Shown here piece after piece: positions 10,885 to 20,959 of a stretch of DNA of 64,000 nucleotides; position 1 is the stretch's first letter, and every line of letters starts with the position of its first letter. Origin of the DNA: Arsenophonus sp046530765. GTDB lineage: Bacteria > Pseudomonadota > Gammaproteobacteria > Enterobacterales > Enterobacteriaceae. The notes beneath the pieces were generated by a model. It saw only the letters and a program-made list of their open reading frames with translations, searched no databases and had not been told where the DNA came from. The translations under genes and the position numbers were made by a program. Where the stretch lies: positions 341,179 to 405,178 of the forward strand of contig JBHEQS010000001.1 of NCBI GenBank assembly GCA_046530765.1. The letters are read 5' to 3'.

Positions 10885-11580
10885 CTTATTGAATTAAGAA
10901 ATTTGAGAAACACTGATATAAATAAAATATTTCTTAGTAAAACTACATATTGTGATATTGATTTATTTTTTCTTTAAATAATATGGTTCAATCTCATACA
11001 ATCAATTAATAGTATTTGTTATTAATTAATTGTCAATTAATTAATAACAAAAAGTTAAATAATAGTATCACTGGATCTCATCGTGAAAAGAGTTTGCACA
11101 AATATACAATCTCATCTAATAAAATCTTGGATAACATGTTAATGTAGCAGAATTTCAGTGATATTAATAATTTGTGTTAAATTTGATTTTGTTAAAAATA
11201 AAATATTAACAATATTCATAATATATAATTTATTAGATATTCAGATAATAAAATATTTTATTTAGTCAAGATTAATAGGATTATTAAACTTTATAACATA
11301 AACTATTAGTATAATATTTATAGATTATTGCATATTAATAGAATTAACAACTTTATAAATTAAAATAAAACGTTATATTGAAATAATTCTCAATATATTT
11401 ATGAAAATACTAATAAATAGAACACTATTTTATTTTTCTTATAAAAATTTTTATTAATTTTAAAGCAAAAGATTTTATAACTAGTAAATCTAGACTAGTT
11501 CACCTCATATCAGAGGATTATAAACACCTACCATACTCATAATACACAACAGAACATTACATAAAAGATTTTATGTAAAT
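10885..11580 (+). pseudogene. bioD: Decayed dethiobiotin synthetase gene
   Basis: Expected after bioC in the bioBFCD order. The frame at 10912 reads T-D-I, then after a 9-nt interruption L-S-K-T-T-Y-C, which fits the BioD P-loop region TDTEVGKTVASC with Gly to Ser and the Lys-Thr pair kept. This places the old start near 10885. Only this motif was recognised; the end is predicted from the usual length. BioD carboxylates DAPA using ATP. The call depends strongly on position. Confidence 0.42.
11015..11051. repeat. Perfect inverted repeat, 18-bp arms, 1-nt loop
   Basis: TTTGTTATTAATTAATTG at 11015-11032, T, exact complement at 11034-11051. Inside the predicted bioD pseudogene. Confidence 0.9.
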
Positions 11581-14131
11581 TCTTTAATAAAGAAAGAATT
11601 GTAATTACTTGATTATATCATATGCATTTAAAATTAATAATGAGCAAATTTAAGCTATTGTATAATACACTATTTAGTTTTTTAACTATATCCTACAGCT
11701 ATCAACTTTAATCATATATTACTGAACATGATGCATTATAACATTCACTTTTACAGCAATTATTAAAAAATAACCTTATTATTATAACATGCTAAAGCAT
11801 TTCTGTCTTCAATTTTGTTTCTAAATGTATTTGATAAGTAGAATTAAACATGTTATTTATCATGTTAAGTTATTTATATATCTAAATTTTATATTAAAAA
11901 TTAAATTCTTGTTATATTAAGCATAAAATTCTTTCTCTTTTGCATGCAAAAGAGATATATAAATCGTTTCAATAAATTATCTCTCATTTGACTTTTCAAA
12001 GAGATTTAATTATATGTTATTTTATCTTTATTAAAATTCTATATCAACTTTATATTTTATGATTAATTTTGCTTAATGTTATTTTATATAATTTCCAATA
12101 GTAGTTATGATTATCTTTAAGTATATAGTTTAAATTATCTAAAAGTTATTTTTTTATTAAATTATAATATTACTTTACGTTTTATTATCTTTCATAAAGA
12201 AATTTTACATTTATCTTCAATAATTCAATAATCAATTTTTCACTCTATTTTAAAATATTTATTTATATAAAATTAAACTATATTAATAATATATATAATT
12301 TTATTTTTTTGTTAGAGTTAGCGCAAGATTTCGTTCATCTTAAAAATAAGTTAATCATAAAATAATCTTTATTTGTCAATATTATATAAGTTATCATACT
12401 AAGGATAAATTTATCAGTATATTTACTTATATTTGCTTTGTATAAGTTTTATAATATTCCAATAATTTCAATTTATAAAATATTAATACAAGATTGATAT
12501 CATATACATTAAACATATAAAACAATGTATTACTATTATACTATTTGATAATATAATTTTAAACAAATCATTATATATAAATAATAAATACTAATTATAT
12601 TTTATTTAAAGAATATCTTTATAATTTAATATTAGCAATATTTAAAATTATTTAAATTAATTTGCAATAACCTCAGCTATTGTAATTTTAATATAATATA
12701 GGATAGATAATTATTGTACGGATTATGATAAATATTATTTTATTGTATCTAATAATTACTTAACCTGCTATAAATTCATTCTAATTTATAGTATATTGTA
12801 ATAATTTTAGATTAAGTTCTAATAAGCAATTACTTTAGTTTTTATCTATTTCATATTCTACTCACACTTATTTGCTTCCGTTTCCCATCAAAGTATATAA
12901 CGTACGTACCTATTTTACTGTAAGATATCATCTTTTTACATTTATCTGTAGATTGCTATTATTCATCTACAATTAGTAAATTATTAGTTATATAAATCTT
13001 ATATATATTCCAAAGTTTTTGTTATCTGTTTCATAATTAAAGTTTTAGAGGAGTTGATGCTTTAATATTCATTGCAAAATTTTAACTATATCAATAATGC
13101 ACTTTTATTGCTTTTATAATGCATAATTTTGCACTTCTGAGTTTACAGTTAAGATATTTAATTAATATCTAAATAATTAAAACGTCGCTTGCATTTATAA
13201 ATAAACCATATGATAATTTTATAGAGCTATCTGCTTTCTATTAAATAAAAAGTATTTAGATGATATATCTTAATAAAATTGTATACTAGAATATATTAGT
13301 AATCGTTTAATAATACTGCAAATTATTAATCACTTGATATACATTTTCAGTTTACTTTATTTTTTATTTTATTATATTTAATATAGAATAGATTTCTATT
13401 TATAATTTGTATTTGTTACGAAATTTTCAATTCACGCTTGGTGGCGTGATTGATAAATCTAATTTTTATGTAGCATATATGGCTGTAATGATTTACAGTA
13501 GCTTCAGTTATCGCATTTAATTAATATTTTAATTTAATTAAATTTGTATCAGTATATTTATACGATTATATATTACAATATTTATAAACAGTTTGAATAC
13601 TTAAATAATATCACGCAACAATATCTCAATATGTATTAACATTTTTAATTTTTTTCCCAAACCGATTTTATACCGATTATAAATGAACTACATTATATTA
13701 AAATTCAGTATCAATAATTTATTATTTTTATATATTTAAATAAAGCATATATAGTTTATAAGGCGCTTAGTTTCAACTATCCAGAATATAATTGTATAAC
13801 AACAAAAAAATGCTAAATTTATATTGCATATTTAGTTACTCATAATTTATGTAAATAATATTGTATATTGTATGTTGTATATAAAAGTTATAATAATTAT
13901 TGTGAAAAAAGATTTTTTTATAATTTATATAATTATCTGATATAAATAAATTATATAAATATTAATAAATTGTATAAAAATAAATTTTAAATAATATACA
14001 TTAAAGTTTAATATATATTATTTCCACAAAATATAATTAAGAACAAAAAATATTGTTGATAAATAAGTTGTTAACATAATAAACTTATATGAATAATTAA
14101 TTAAAAATTAAAATCAAATTTTTTTCGCTTA
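11581..14131. other. 2.5 kb spacer before uvrB, nothing recognised
   Basis: The bioD-uvrB gap of E. coli is far shorter (a few hundred bp), so this spacer holds about 2 kb more than the ancestral order explains. Contains a 22-bp palindrome at 11934-11955. A stretch around 12840-13520 has visibly more G+C, including a small TCACGC/GCGTGA hairpin near 13434-13451, and may hide another decayed gene. No frame could be identified, and no LexA box is visible before uvrB. Confidence 0.5.
11934..11955. repeat. 22-bp perfect palindrome
   Basis: TCTCTTTTGCA joined to TGCAAAAGAGA; unusually many G:C pairs for this region. Confidence 0.85.
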
Positions 14132-14181
14132 CTATGTTATAAATATTTTATATCATGCTATATAAAATATTTATAACATAG
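14132..14181 (+). promoter_or_regulatory. 22-bp perfect hairpin touching the uvrB ribosome binding site
   Basis: Arms 14132-14153 and 14160-14181 are exact complements with the 6-nt loop CATGCT. The last bases of the 3' arm (AG at 14180-14181) are the first bases of the AGAGGA Shine-Dalgarno (14180-14185), five bases before the ATG at 14190. If transcribed, the hairpin would sit against the ribosome binding site. It could be an mRNA structure that dampens translation, an old terminator, or a by-product of the general palindrome accumulation. Confidence 0.7.
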
Positions 14182-14189
14182 AGGATTAG

Positions 14190-16202
14190 ATGAATAAAAT
14201 TTTTAAATTACATTCCGAGTTTAAACCAGCAGGCGATCAACCTATTGCAATAAAAAAATTAACAAAAGGTCTCAATGATGGTTTGGTTTATCAAACGTTG
14301 CTTGGTGTTACTGGGTCTGGAAAAACATTCACTATTGCTAATGTAATTGAAAAAGTTAACCGTCCTGTAATAATAATGGCTCATAACAAAATACTAGCAG
14401 CGCAATTATATGGCGAAATGAAGGCTTTTTTTCCTGAAAATGCTGTTGAATATTTTGTTTCTTATTATGATTATTATCAACCAGAAGCATACATTATTAG
14501 TTCTGATACTTTTATTAAAAAAGATGTCTCTATTAATAAATATATAGAACAGATGCGACTATCTGCTACTAAAGCACTCATTGAAAGACGTGATGTTATT
14601 GTTGTTTCTTCTGTGTCGGCAATTTATGGTTTAGGTGATCCTGATAGCTATTTAAAGATGACGCTTAATTTAACTAAAGGAATGATTATTGATCAGCGTA
14701 CCATTTTATGTCGCTTATCAAATTTACAATATATTCGTAATGATCAATCATTGCAACAAGGTACATTTAGAGTTAGAGGAGAAATAATTGATATTTTTCT
14801 AGCAGAATCTGATAAGCATATATTACGAATTGAATTATTTGATGATAAAATAGAACAATTGTTGCTATTAGATCCAGAGACTAGACAGGTTAAGTGCAAT
14901 ATACTAAAATTTACTATTTATCCCAAAACTCACTATGTAACTCCACGCGAGCGTATTATTGAAGCAATTCATCAGATTAAAGCTGAATTAACACAAAAAC
15001 GAAGATTGCTTATAGAAAACAATAAACTGGTTGAAGAGCAAAGGTTAACACAGCGTACACAGTTTGATTTAGAGATGATGAATGAATTTGGTTATTGTTC
15101 AGGTATTGAAAATTATTCGCGCTACCTTTCAGGGCGCTCTGCTGGCGATCCACCGCCAACGCTTTTTGACTATTTACCTTCTAATAGCTTATTAGTTATT
15201 GATGAGTCACATGTTACAGTACCGCAGATAGTCGGAATGTATTATGGTGACCGTTCACGAAAAGAAACACTGATAGAATATGGTTTTAGGTTACCTTCTG
15301 CTTTGGACAATCGTCCATTAAGTTTTGAAGAATTTGAAGAGATTTCTCCTCAAACAATTTATGTTTCTGCTACACCAGGCAAATATGAATTAAAAAAATC
15401 AGATAATAAAATTATTGAGCAAGTTGTCCGACCAACTGGATTGCTTGATCCTGAGATTGAGATTCGCTCAGCCTCGACTCAAGTTGATGATTTATTATCA
15501 GAAATCAATTTACGTGTGGCAATAAATGAACGAGTTTTAGTAACAACACTAACCAAAAAAATGGCAGAAAGTTTAAGCGATTATCTGCAAGAACATGAGA
15601 TTAGAGTTCGTTATTTACATTCAGATATCGATACAGTCGAACGTGTAGGAATTATACGTGATTTACGTTTAGGATTATTTGATGTTTTGGTTGGTATAAA
15701 TTTATTGCGAGAAGGGTTAGACATCCCAGAAATATCATTAGTTGCAATTTTAGATGCAGATAAAGAAGGGTTTTTACGTTCAGAGCGTTCGTTAATACAA
15801 ACTATTGGTAGGGCATCGCGCAACATTAAAGGTAAAGCTATATTATATGCTGATAAAGTTACTACTTCAATAAAAAAAACTATTAGTGAAACTGAACGCC
15901 GTCGTGAAAAACAAATCAATTTTAATTTACGAAATGGCATTGTGCCTCAAGCTTTAAATAAAAAAATTAGTAATGTTTTACAAGACAAATCGATTGTCTA
16001 TACAAAATGTAAATACGATAAACAGAAAATATCAAAAATTATCGATAATTATAAAAAACTTTCTAGAAAAGAATTAGATCTTAAAATTAAAGAATTAGAA
16101 ATAAAAATGTATTGCTATGTACAAGATCTTGAATTTGAAGAAGCTGCTAATTTGCGCAATCACATTCAATTATTGAATGAACAATTTCTTTCTATTTCTT
16201 AA
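14190..16202 (+). CDS. uvrB: Excinuclease ABC subunit B
   Basis: DNA damage-verifying helicase-like subunit of UvrABC nucleotide excision repair; loaded by UvrA, recruits UvrC. 670 residues against 673 in E. coli. Walker A GVTGSGKT with Lys45, the damage-probing beta-hairpin YYDYYQPEAY (92-101), the DESH motif near 338, helicase motifs V/VI (GINLLREGLDIPE, QTIGRASRN), and a C-terminal UVR domain (about 630-670) for UvrC contact are all present. Start ATG 14190 follows AGAGGA. Preceded by a perfect 22-bp hairpin. Same strand and order as the bio remnants upstream, as in E. coli; ybhK and moa remnants follow. No LexA operator seen, so SOS control has probably been lost (inference). Intact. Confidence 0.98.
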   Translation: MNKIFKLHSEFKPAGDQPIAIKKLTKGLNDGLVYQTLLGVTGSGKTFTIANVIEKVNRPVIIMAHNKILAAQLYGEMKAFFPENAVEYFVSYYDYYQPEAYIISSDTFIKKDVSINKYIEQMRLSATKALIERRDVIVVSSVSAIYGLGDPDSYLKMTLNLTKGMIIDQRTILCRLSNLQYIRNDQSLQQGTFRVRGEIIDIFLAESDKHILRIELFDDKIEQLLLLDPETRQVKCNILKFTIYPKTHYVTPRERIIEAIHQIKAELTQKRRLLIENNKLVEEQRLTQRTQFDLEMMNEFGYCSGIENYSRYLSGRSAGDPPPTLFDYLPSNSLLVIDESHVTVPQIVGMYYGDRSRKETLIEYGFRLPSALDNRPLSFEEFEEISPQTIYVSATPGKYELKKSDNKIIEQVVRPTGLLDPEIEIRSASTQVDDLLSEINLRVAINERVLVTTLTKKMAESLSDYLQEHEIRVRYLHSDIDTVERVGIIRDLRLGLFDVLVGINLLREGLDIPEISLVAILDADKEGFLRSERSLIQTIGRASRNIKGKAILYADKVTTSIKKTISETERRREKQINFNLRNGIVPQALNKKISNVLQDKSIVYTKCKYDKQKISKIIDNYKKLSRKELDLKIKELEIKMYCYVQDLEFEEAANLRNHIQLLNEQFLSIS

Positions 16203-16391
16203 AAAAAAATAATTTTATACAATAAGTTTAAAAACTATGATTTTTTAAAACTTAAAAATTAATAACTTATATAGAAGTTATGGAAAATAATAAACTAAAA
16301 AGTTTCAATTAATTGATTTTTATATATTAGTTTAATAACTTTAGAGAAAAGATCTTAATTATTCATGTAATGCATATCTTTGATAACTAAT

Positions 16392-17300
16392 TAATTTTGA
16401 GTAATCTATATCTAGATATATTAATGTAATATATAACAGTGGTCTAATAATAAAATAATTATTTTTACATTAGTTGTAAAAACTGATATAGATTCAATTA
16501 AAATATATTTATGTCAATAAGAATCAAATTGCTATTACAAATACAATTTATTTCCTATGCTATTTTATTTAAACATCTAATATTTTTTAAAAAAAATAAG
16601 AGTTAACTTATTTTTTTTAAAAAAAATCTTGCTAAAATGTAAATTTTTTATTTTTATCTGAGACGAAGTTTATAAAAATACTATCACTATGTTTATAAAC
16701 AAAATCGATAAAATTTATATAATTTAATGTATTTAAATAAATTTATTTTAATTTAAAAAATTATCATACATTCAGCAATTTAAAGACTGATATATTAATT
16801 AATTTAGCAACAGTTATTTTATAAATTAAAAAATTGCACTTTCTGTAACAAGAAATATATATACTAATCAGAATAAAAACTATTAGAATATCAGCATAAA
16901 TGCAGTTAAATGTTTTTTTGTACAAAGTATCTAACAATTATTTATATTGGCATGCTGAATAAATTACTTAGTCAAAGATTTCAATGATATTAAAATAATA
17001 CGCATATAGACTATCATAAGAATCAGTAACTTAATATAAATATGTATTTCTTAACTTGATAAAAGAAAGTTAAACAAAATACTGATACTACTAACAGTGC
17101 CTTGAGTTTTATAGAGTAGTAAATGCAATAAATGTTTTAATGTCTAATATATAAATAAGATACTATCTAATATAATTACAAATTACTATAGTGAAAGTTA
17201 TGTAAATTATGATGTTGTTCGTCTGTTCTTCTGTAATAGTTTTTATGATATGCTCAGAATCATAAATATATAAATTAAATTTAAATAAATCTTAATAGCT
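16392..17300 (-). pseudogene. ybhK: Decayed YbhK/YvcK-family gene
   Basis: In E. coli ybhK lies opposite and downstream of uvrB. On the minus strand, from 17189 down, the frame reads I-V-I-C-N-Y-I-R-*-Y-L-I-Y-I and continues to D-I-K-T-F-I-A-F. This aligns without gaps to IVTTTDNGGSTGRI and RSEGGIAW of YbhK. Identities are few (I, V, I, I, A), but most changes are one-base (Asp to Tyr, Asn to Ile, Gly to Arg, Ser to Tyr, Glu to Lys). The old start would be near 17300. The family is a 2-phospho-L-lactate-transferase-like protein of uncertain role. Remaining span predicted. Confidence 0.45.
16583..16624. repeat. Perfect inverted repeat, 18-bp arms, loop AGTTAA
   Basis: Arms 16583-16600 and 16607-16624, long A/T runs with one G:C at the loop; terminator-like. 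Near the predicted 3' end of the ybhK pseudogene. Confidence 0.85.
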
Positions 17301-17538
17301 TTAATTGACAAATATAAATAAAATATTTGTTAATTAACTCTAATTAGAGTATTTATAATTAATCATTTTTAATGATGTCTTATCATAAATAATTATTGAA
17401 ACCAAATATAGATGTATGTTAATAAAAACTATTTTTAAAGTACAAATAATTTTTTTCTTATCTGTCAAATAAAATAGAAATTCTGTTAATTATAAATTAT
17501 TAATTATAAAATATTAATTTTATAATTCTAGTTTTAGT

Positions 17539-18530
17539 AAACATAATTTATAATATAACATATGTTATTAAGTATTTAAAATATATTAAATATAGATCAC
17601 TAATACATGCCTGAAATACGTAAATAATATGTTGAGTTTTCATTCAAAAAACGTGAAGTGGAAATATAATATTATGTATATAACCATTTAACATATTTTT
17701 CTAATTTTTGATATCGCAAAAACTTATAATTATACTATATATAAGTTTTTATATTATAGTTAAACTCAGTTATGATAAATAAATAACAATATTGCAATTA
17801 TATCATGGTTATATGCATATTAAGAATATGTTATCTGATATATGTAAATCTGAAAAAATTTTATTTTTTTATAAAATTTCAAACCTAGATGTAACATTTG
17901 ATTATAAGAATTAAAAATAAGTAGTTACTTAAAATTTTATATATCATTATCAATATGTAAATTTGAATAAAAGAAATAGATATGTGAATAATTAATCTAT
18001 ACAATGAACTAAGTTGTGTAAATATTATCAAGTATTCTGATGACAACATAGATATAATTTAAGAATTAAAAATTATTATATTGTCATTATTTTATTAGTA
18101 TAAACATATATAAGAAATAATAAATTGGTAAATTGATTCTTAAATTGGTTAACAAGTTACATTTCAGTATAATAAGGTATGATAATAAATCACAAGAATA
18201 GTTAATGTCAATTAAACATTAAATGATCGTCACAAAAAGCTTATAATAAAATAGATTAAAATCGCTAAAATAAACTGAATGATTAAATTTTATGTGCGTA
18301 AGAAAAATTAAATAATTAAAATTATTATTAGATTTGACTCACTAAAACTAGAGTAAGTTTTATAACTAATTTATCTATAGTGAATTTAAATGAGTAACTT
18401 TAAAAATAGATGTTTTTTAATATTATAATAGTTGTTCTTATTAAATGTGTATAAAACAGAAATATAAATGATCTAAAATGTTAATTAATTATATTATTTA
18501 AATATTGTTTATTAATTAATTATAGTAATT
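17539..18530 (+). pseudogene. moaA: Decayed molybdenum cofactor gene moaA
   Basis: Follows ybhK in the E. coli order. At 17596 the frame reads I-T-N-T-C, matching SITDVC of the MoaA radical-SAM domain. At 17756 I-V-K-L-S-Y-D-K matches KVRLTGGE with Arg to Lys, Thr to Ser, Gly to Tyr, Gly to Asp, Glu to Lys. Spacing between the two is 22 nt longer than in E. coli, and a hairpin (17718-17750) lies in between. MoaA makes cyclic pyranopterin from GTP. End predicted from family length. Confidence 0.5.
17718..17750. repeat. Inverted repeat, 11-bp arms
   Basis: AAAAACTTATA at 17718-17728 and its complement at 17740-17750; directly precedes the moaA LSYDK remnant. Confidence 0.75.
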
Positions 18531-19026
18531 GCGCAACAAATTCATTTGTCTTTAAAAAAACTAGAATTGACATCACCGTTAAATAATTAATGATAATTTA
18601 AGTATTACCAATATAATAAAGATTATACGGAACTTGATATTTAACTAAGGAATTGCACAACAGTAATTAATCTACCATTATATTCTATAATATAGTTACT
18701 ACATCTTATTTTATAACTATAATTAGTAATTTTTAACAGTTCAATTTTCTAAAAAAAATTAAAATAGATTCTTCAAAATATCTTTTAAGGTTATTATGAT
18801 AACCAGAATAACTATGCTTTATTAATATAAATAAAAATTTCGCAATGATGTGTGTTTTTTTTGAAAAAACATAATGTTATTACCTCAGAGAAGAAATTCA
18901 AGACAGTAATCTTTGCTAAGTTACTTCCTAAGATAACAAAAAAAATATATTTCAATATTTTTAATATCTTTTTGTATTTTAGTAAAATAGAGATATCAAT
19001 AATTTTTTTTATTTCGTGTTTTTCTT
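18513..19026 (+). pseudogene. moaB: Decayed molybdenum cofactor gene moaB
   Basis: Expected directly after moaA. From 18900 the frame reads K-T-V-I-F-A-K-L-L-P-K-I-T-K, matching KTLIFAMPGSTK near the C-terminus of MoaB with two extra codons; the Lys130 codon places the old start near 18513, close to the predicted moaA end. The small open frame at 18852-19040 is this leftover and not a live gene. No start or upstream part is readable. MoaB is a molybdopterin-binding homologue. Confidence 0.5.
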
Positions 19027-19470
19027 TCATTATAATTTAATCGTTCTTACTTATTACAATTACTTAATGTCTTGTAGATTTGTATATATCTGTCTTTATT
19101 ATATGTACTAAAGAGTTGTATTGATATAAGTTATGCATTTTATATTATTATACTTTATATAAGCTAAATTATATTAAATACAGTATTTATAGTTTTTTTA
19201 ATGTATTTAATTTATCATTAAATATGAATGTATAAGATCCAGTTTAGTTATATAGCTTATCATACAACAAGCAGATTCTTATAATTAATTTTGTTTTTAA
19301 TGTATATAACTAATATAATTCAGAATGATAAAGTTTTTTACAACAAATAATTAATAGCATTAATATTATAGTATATCTATGTTGTCAAACATATATACTA
19401 TAATATGTTTTTTATAAAAAATAATAATTAAATGCTTTTAGTTAAAATAAGACAAATTTTATGATAAGAA

Positions 19471-19494
19471 TTTGTTTTTTTATAAAAAAACAAA
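19471..19494. repeat. 24-bp perfect palindrome
   Basis: TTTGTTTTTTTA joined to TAAAAAAACAAA. Confidence 0.85.
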
Positions 19495-19808
19495 CAAAGC
19501 TAATTATAGCTATAATTTACATGAAAATATTTTATAAGTATTACAATTTTAATCAATTCAAGTTTAGTGTTTTATATAATTTACTTACTACATTATTTTA
19601 AATAAAAGTTATTTTAATCATCTTTATTATAAAACTGTTTTATCATAAAACTAATTCATACCATAAGCATAATACTAAATCTATTCATTTATTATATACT
19701 TAATTTTAATAAGCAATGCATACTTAGCATATAAGCTAAATTTTAATTAAAATTAATAAAACTAGTTTTATGTATATGCATGATTGCACAGTATATATAC
19801 ATTAAATT

Positions 19809-19838
19809 AATATAATTAATATATATATTAATTATATT
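19809..19838. repeat. 30-bp perfect palindrome
   Basis: AATATAATTAATATA joined to its complement. Confidence 0.85.
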
Positions 19839-20306
19839 ACACAAACAAGTTAATGTAGATTAATTATTAGAAAAAGTTACTAGTAATATTTCTTATTCAT
19901 ACCAGAAATAATACTAACATTGAAGTTAATAAAAGAATAAAATAGCTACTGTGTAAAATATATTTATGAGAAAATATATATTATAAGTCCTTTTAGTAAC
20001 AATTAAAATTAATTGTAATTTAAATTATATTAAATGTAAGAGACAAATTTAATAAGAACTAGAATAAGCTAATCTAATAGAGATTAAATTAGTATGAATC
20101 ACGATCTATTTTTTTAAAAAATAAATTATTAAAGTAGTTAAATAAATATCATCTGTATACATTTAACTGATATATTACTGTAACAAAAAACTTTAAATAT
20201 AATAATTTTAGTGATTTATTATTTATTTTGATTAAAACTAATAATTTTTATATAAAATTAATTACTTAAAACTAAATTTATAATCATTAGCATCATTTTA
20301 AAAATT

Positions 20307-20837
20307 ATTTAATAACTATTTTTTAAATCGTAAAAATTAGCTTAATAATGCAATTGTTGCTACTAAAATAAGTAATAAAAATAATTAATAACCATACTGA
20401 CATTTCAATATTTAAAAAAAAAGACAACTGTTTTTGTATGCAGCTACTATAAAGATTAAAAAAAATATCAGGAAACCAACTTATTAAGCGGAATCAATGA
20501 TGGCATGTTAATAACAAAATTATACGAACTAAAAGGAGATTTATATAAATTTAGTCTATAATATTTCTAGGTTAATTTTAATTAACATCAAATACTATAC
20601 TATATAACCATAAAATTAGTACATATAAGCAAAAAAACTTCTTAACGAAATGATAATTATTAATCCTATAATTAAGATGCTAAACATATCTATTAGTTCG
20701 TAAATACATAATACATAAGTACTTAATCCTATTTAATATTGAAAATAAAGTGCAACAATTTCTAATATCTATTAATTTATAGCGGAGTAATAGACATGAT
20801 TTTCTAGTTTAAAAAAATAATACAAAAATTTAAACAT
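20307..20837 (-). pseudogene. dsbB: Decayed disulfide-bond oxidoreductase gene
   Basis: Remnant of DsbB, the inner-membrane quinone reductase that reoxidises DsbA. Downstream of nhaB on the same strand, as in E. coli. The minus strand reads E-I-V-A-L-Y-F-Q-Y-* then L-S-T-Y-V-L-C-I-Y-E-L (20729-20694), matching ELTALWFQH and LKPCVLCIYER. The first redox cysteine (Cys41) has become Tyr at 20717-20715; Cys44 is kept. Further on S-W-F-P-D-I-F matches KWVPQVF, and I-E-M-S-V-W-L-L-I-I-F-I-T-Y matches LEMPQWLLGIFIAY. In-frame stops and frame changes separate the blocks. Start about 20837, 123 bp from the nhaB stop, with a 48-bp palindrome between. Confidence 0.92.
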
Positions 20838-20849
20838 GTTTATTTTATT

Positions 20850-20897
20850 CTATTATATATAATTAAATAATTTAAATTATTTAATTATATATAATAG
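20850..20897. terminator. 48-bp perfect palindrome between nhaB and the dsbB remnant
   Basis: Arms 20850-20873 and 20874-20897 are exact complements with no loop. It lies 63 bp behind the nhaB stop, in the former nhaB-dsbB gap. Position suggests a bidirectional terminator; the perfection is unusual and may be secondary. Confidence 0.65.
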
Positions 20898-20959
20898 TTT
20901 GTTTTAAATAAAAAAATTAAATGCTATTATTTAATTATGAATAGGATTTTAATAAAAAG

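Larger units (their letters stand above)
19027..20306. other. Spacer where moaC-moaD-moaE would lie
   Basis: About 1.3 kb between the moaB and dsbB remnants, roughly the size of moaCDE. I did not recognise any of them. Holds two palindromes (19471-19494, 19809-19838). Confidence 0.45.

Noticed and set aside
17000..17130. Minus-strand frame reading V-V-S-V-F, tested as a YvcK motif
   Set aside because: Enterobacterial YbhK has IVTTTDN there; the better match is in another frame at 17189.
18812..19030. 72-codon minus-strand open frame
   Set aside because: Antisense to the moaB remnant; no similarity of its own.
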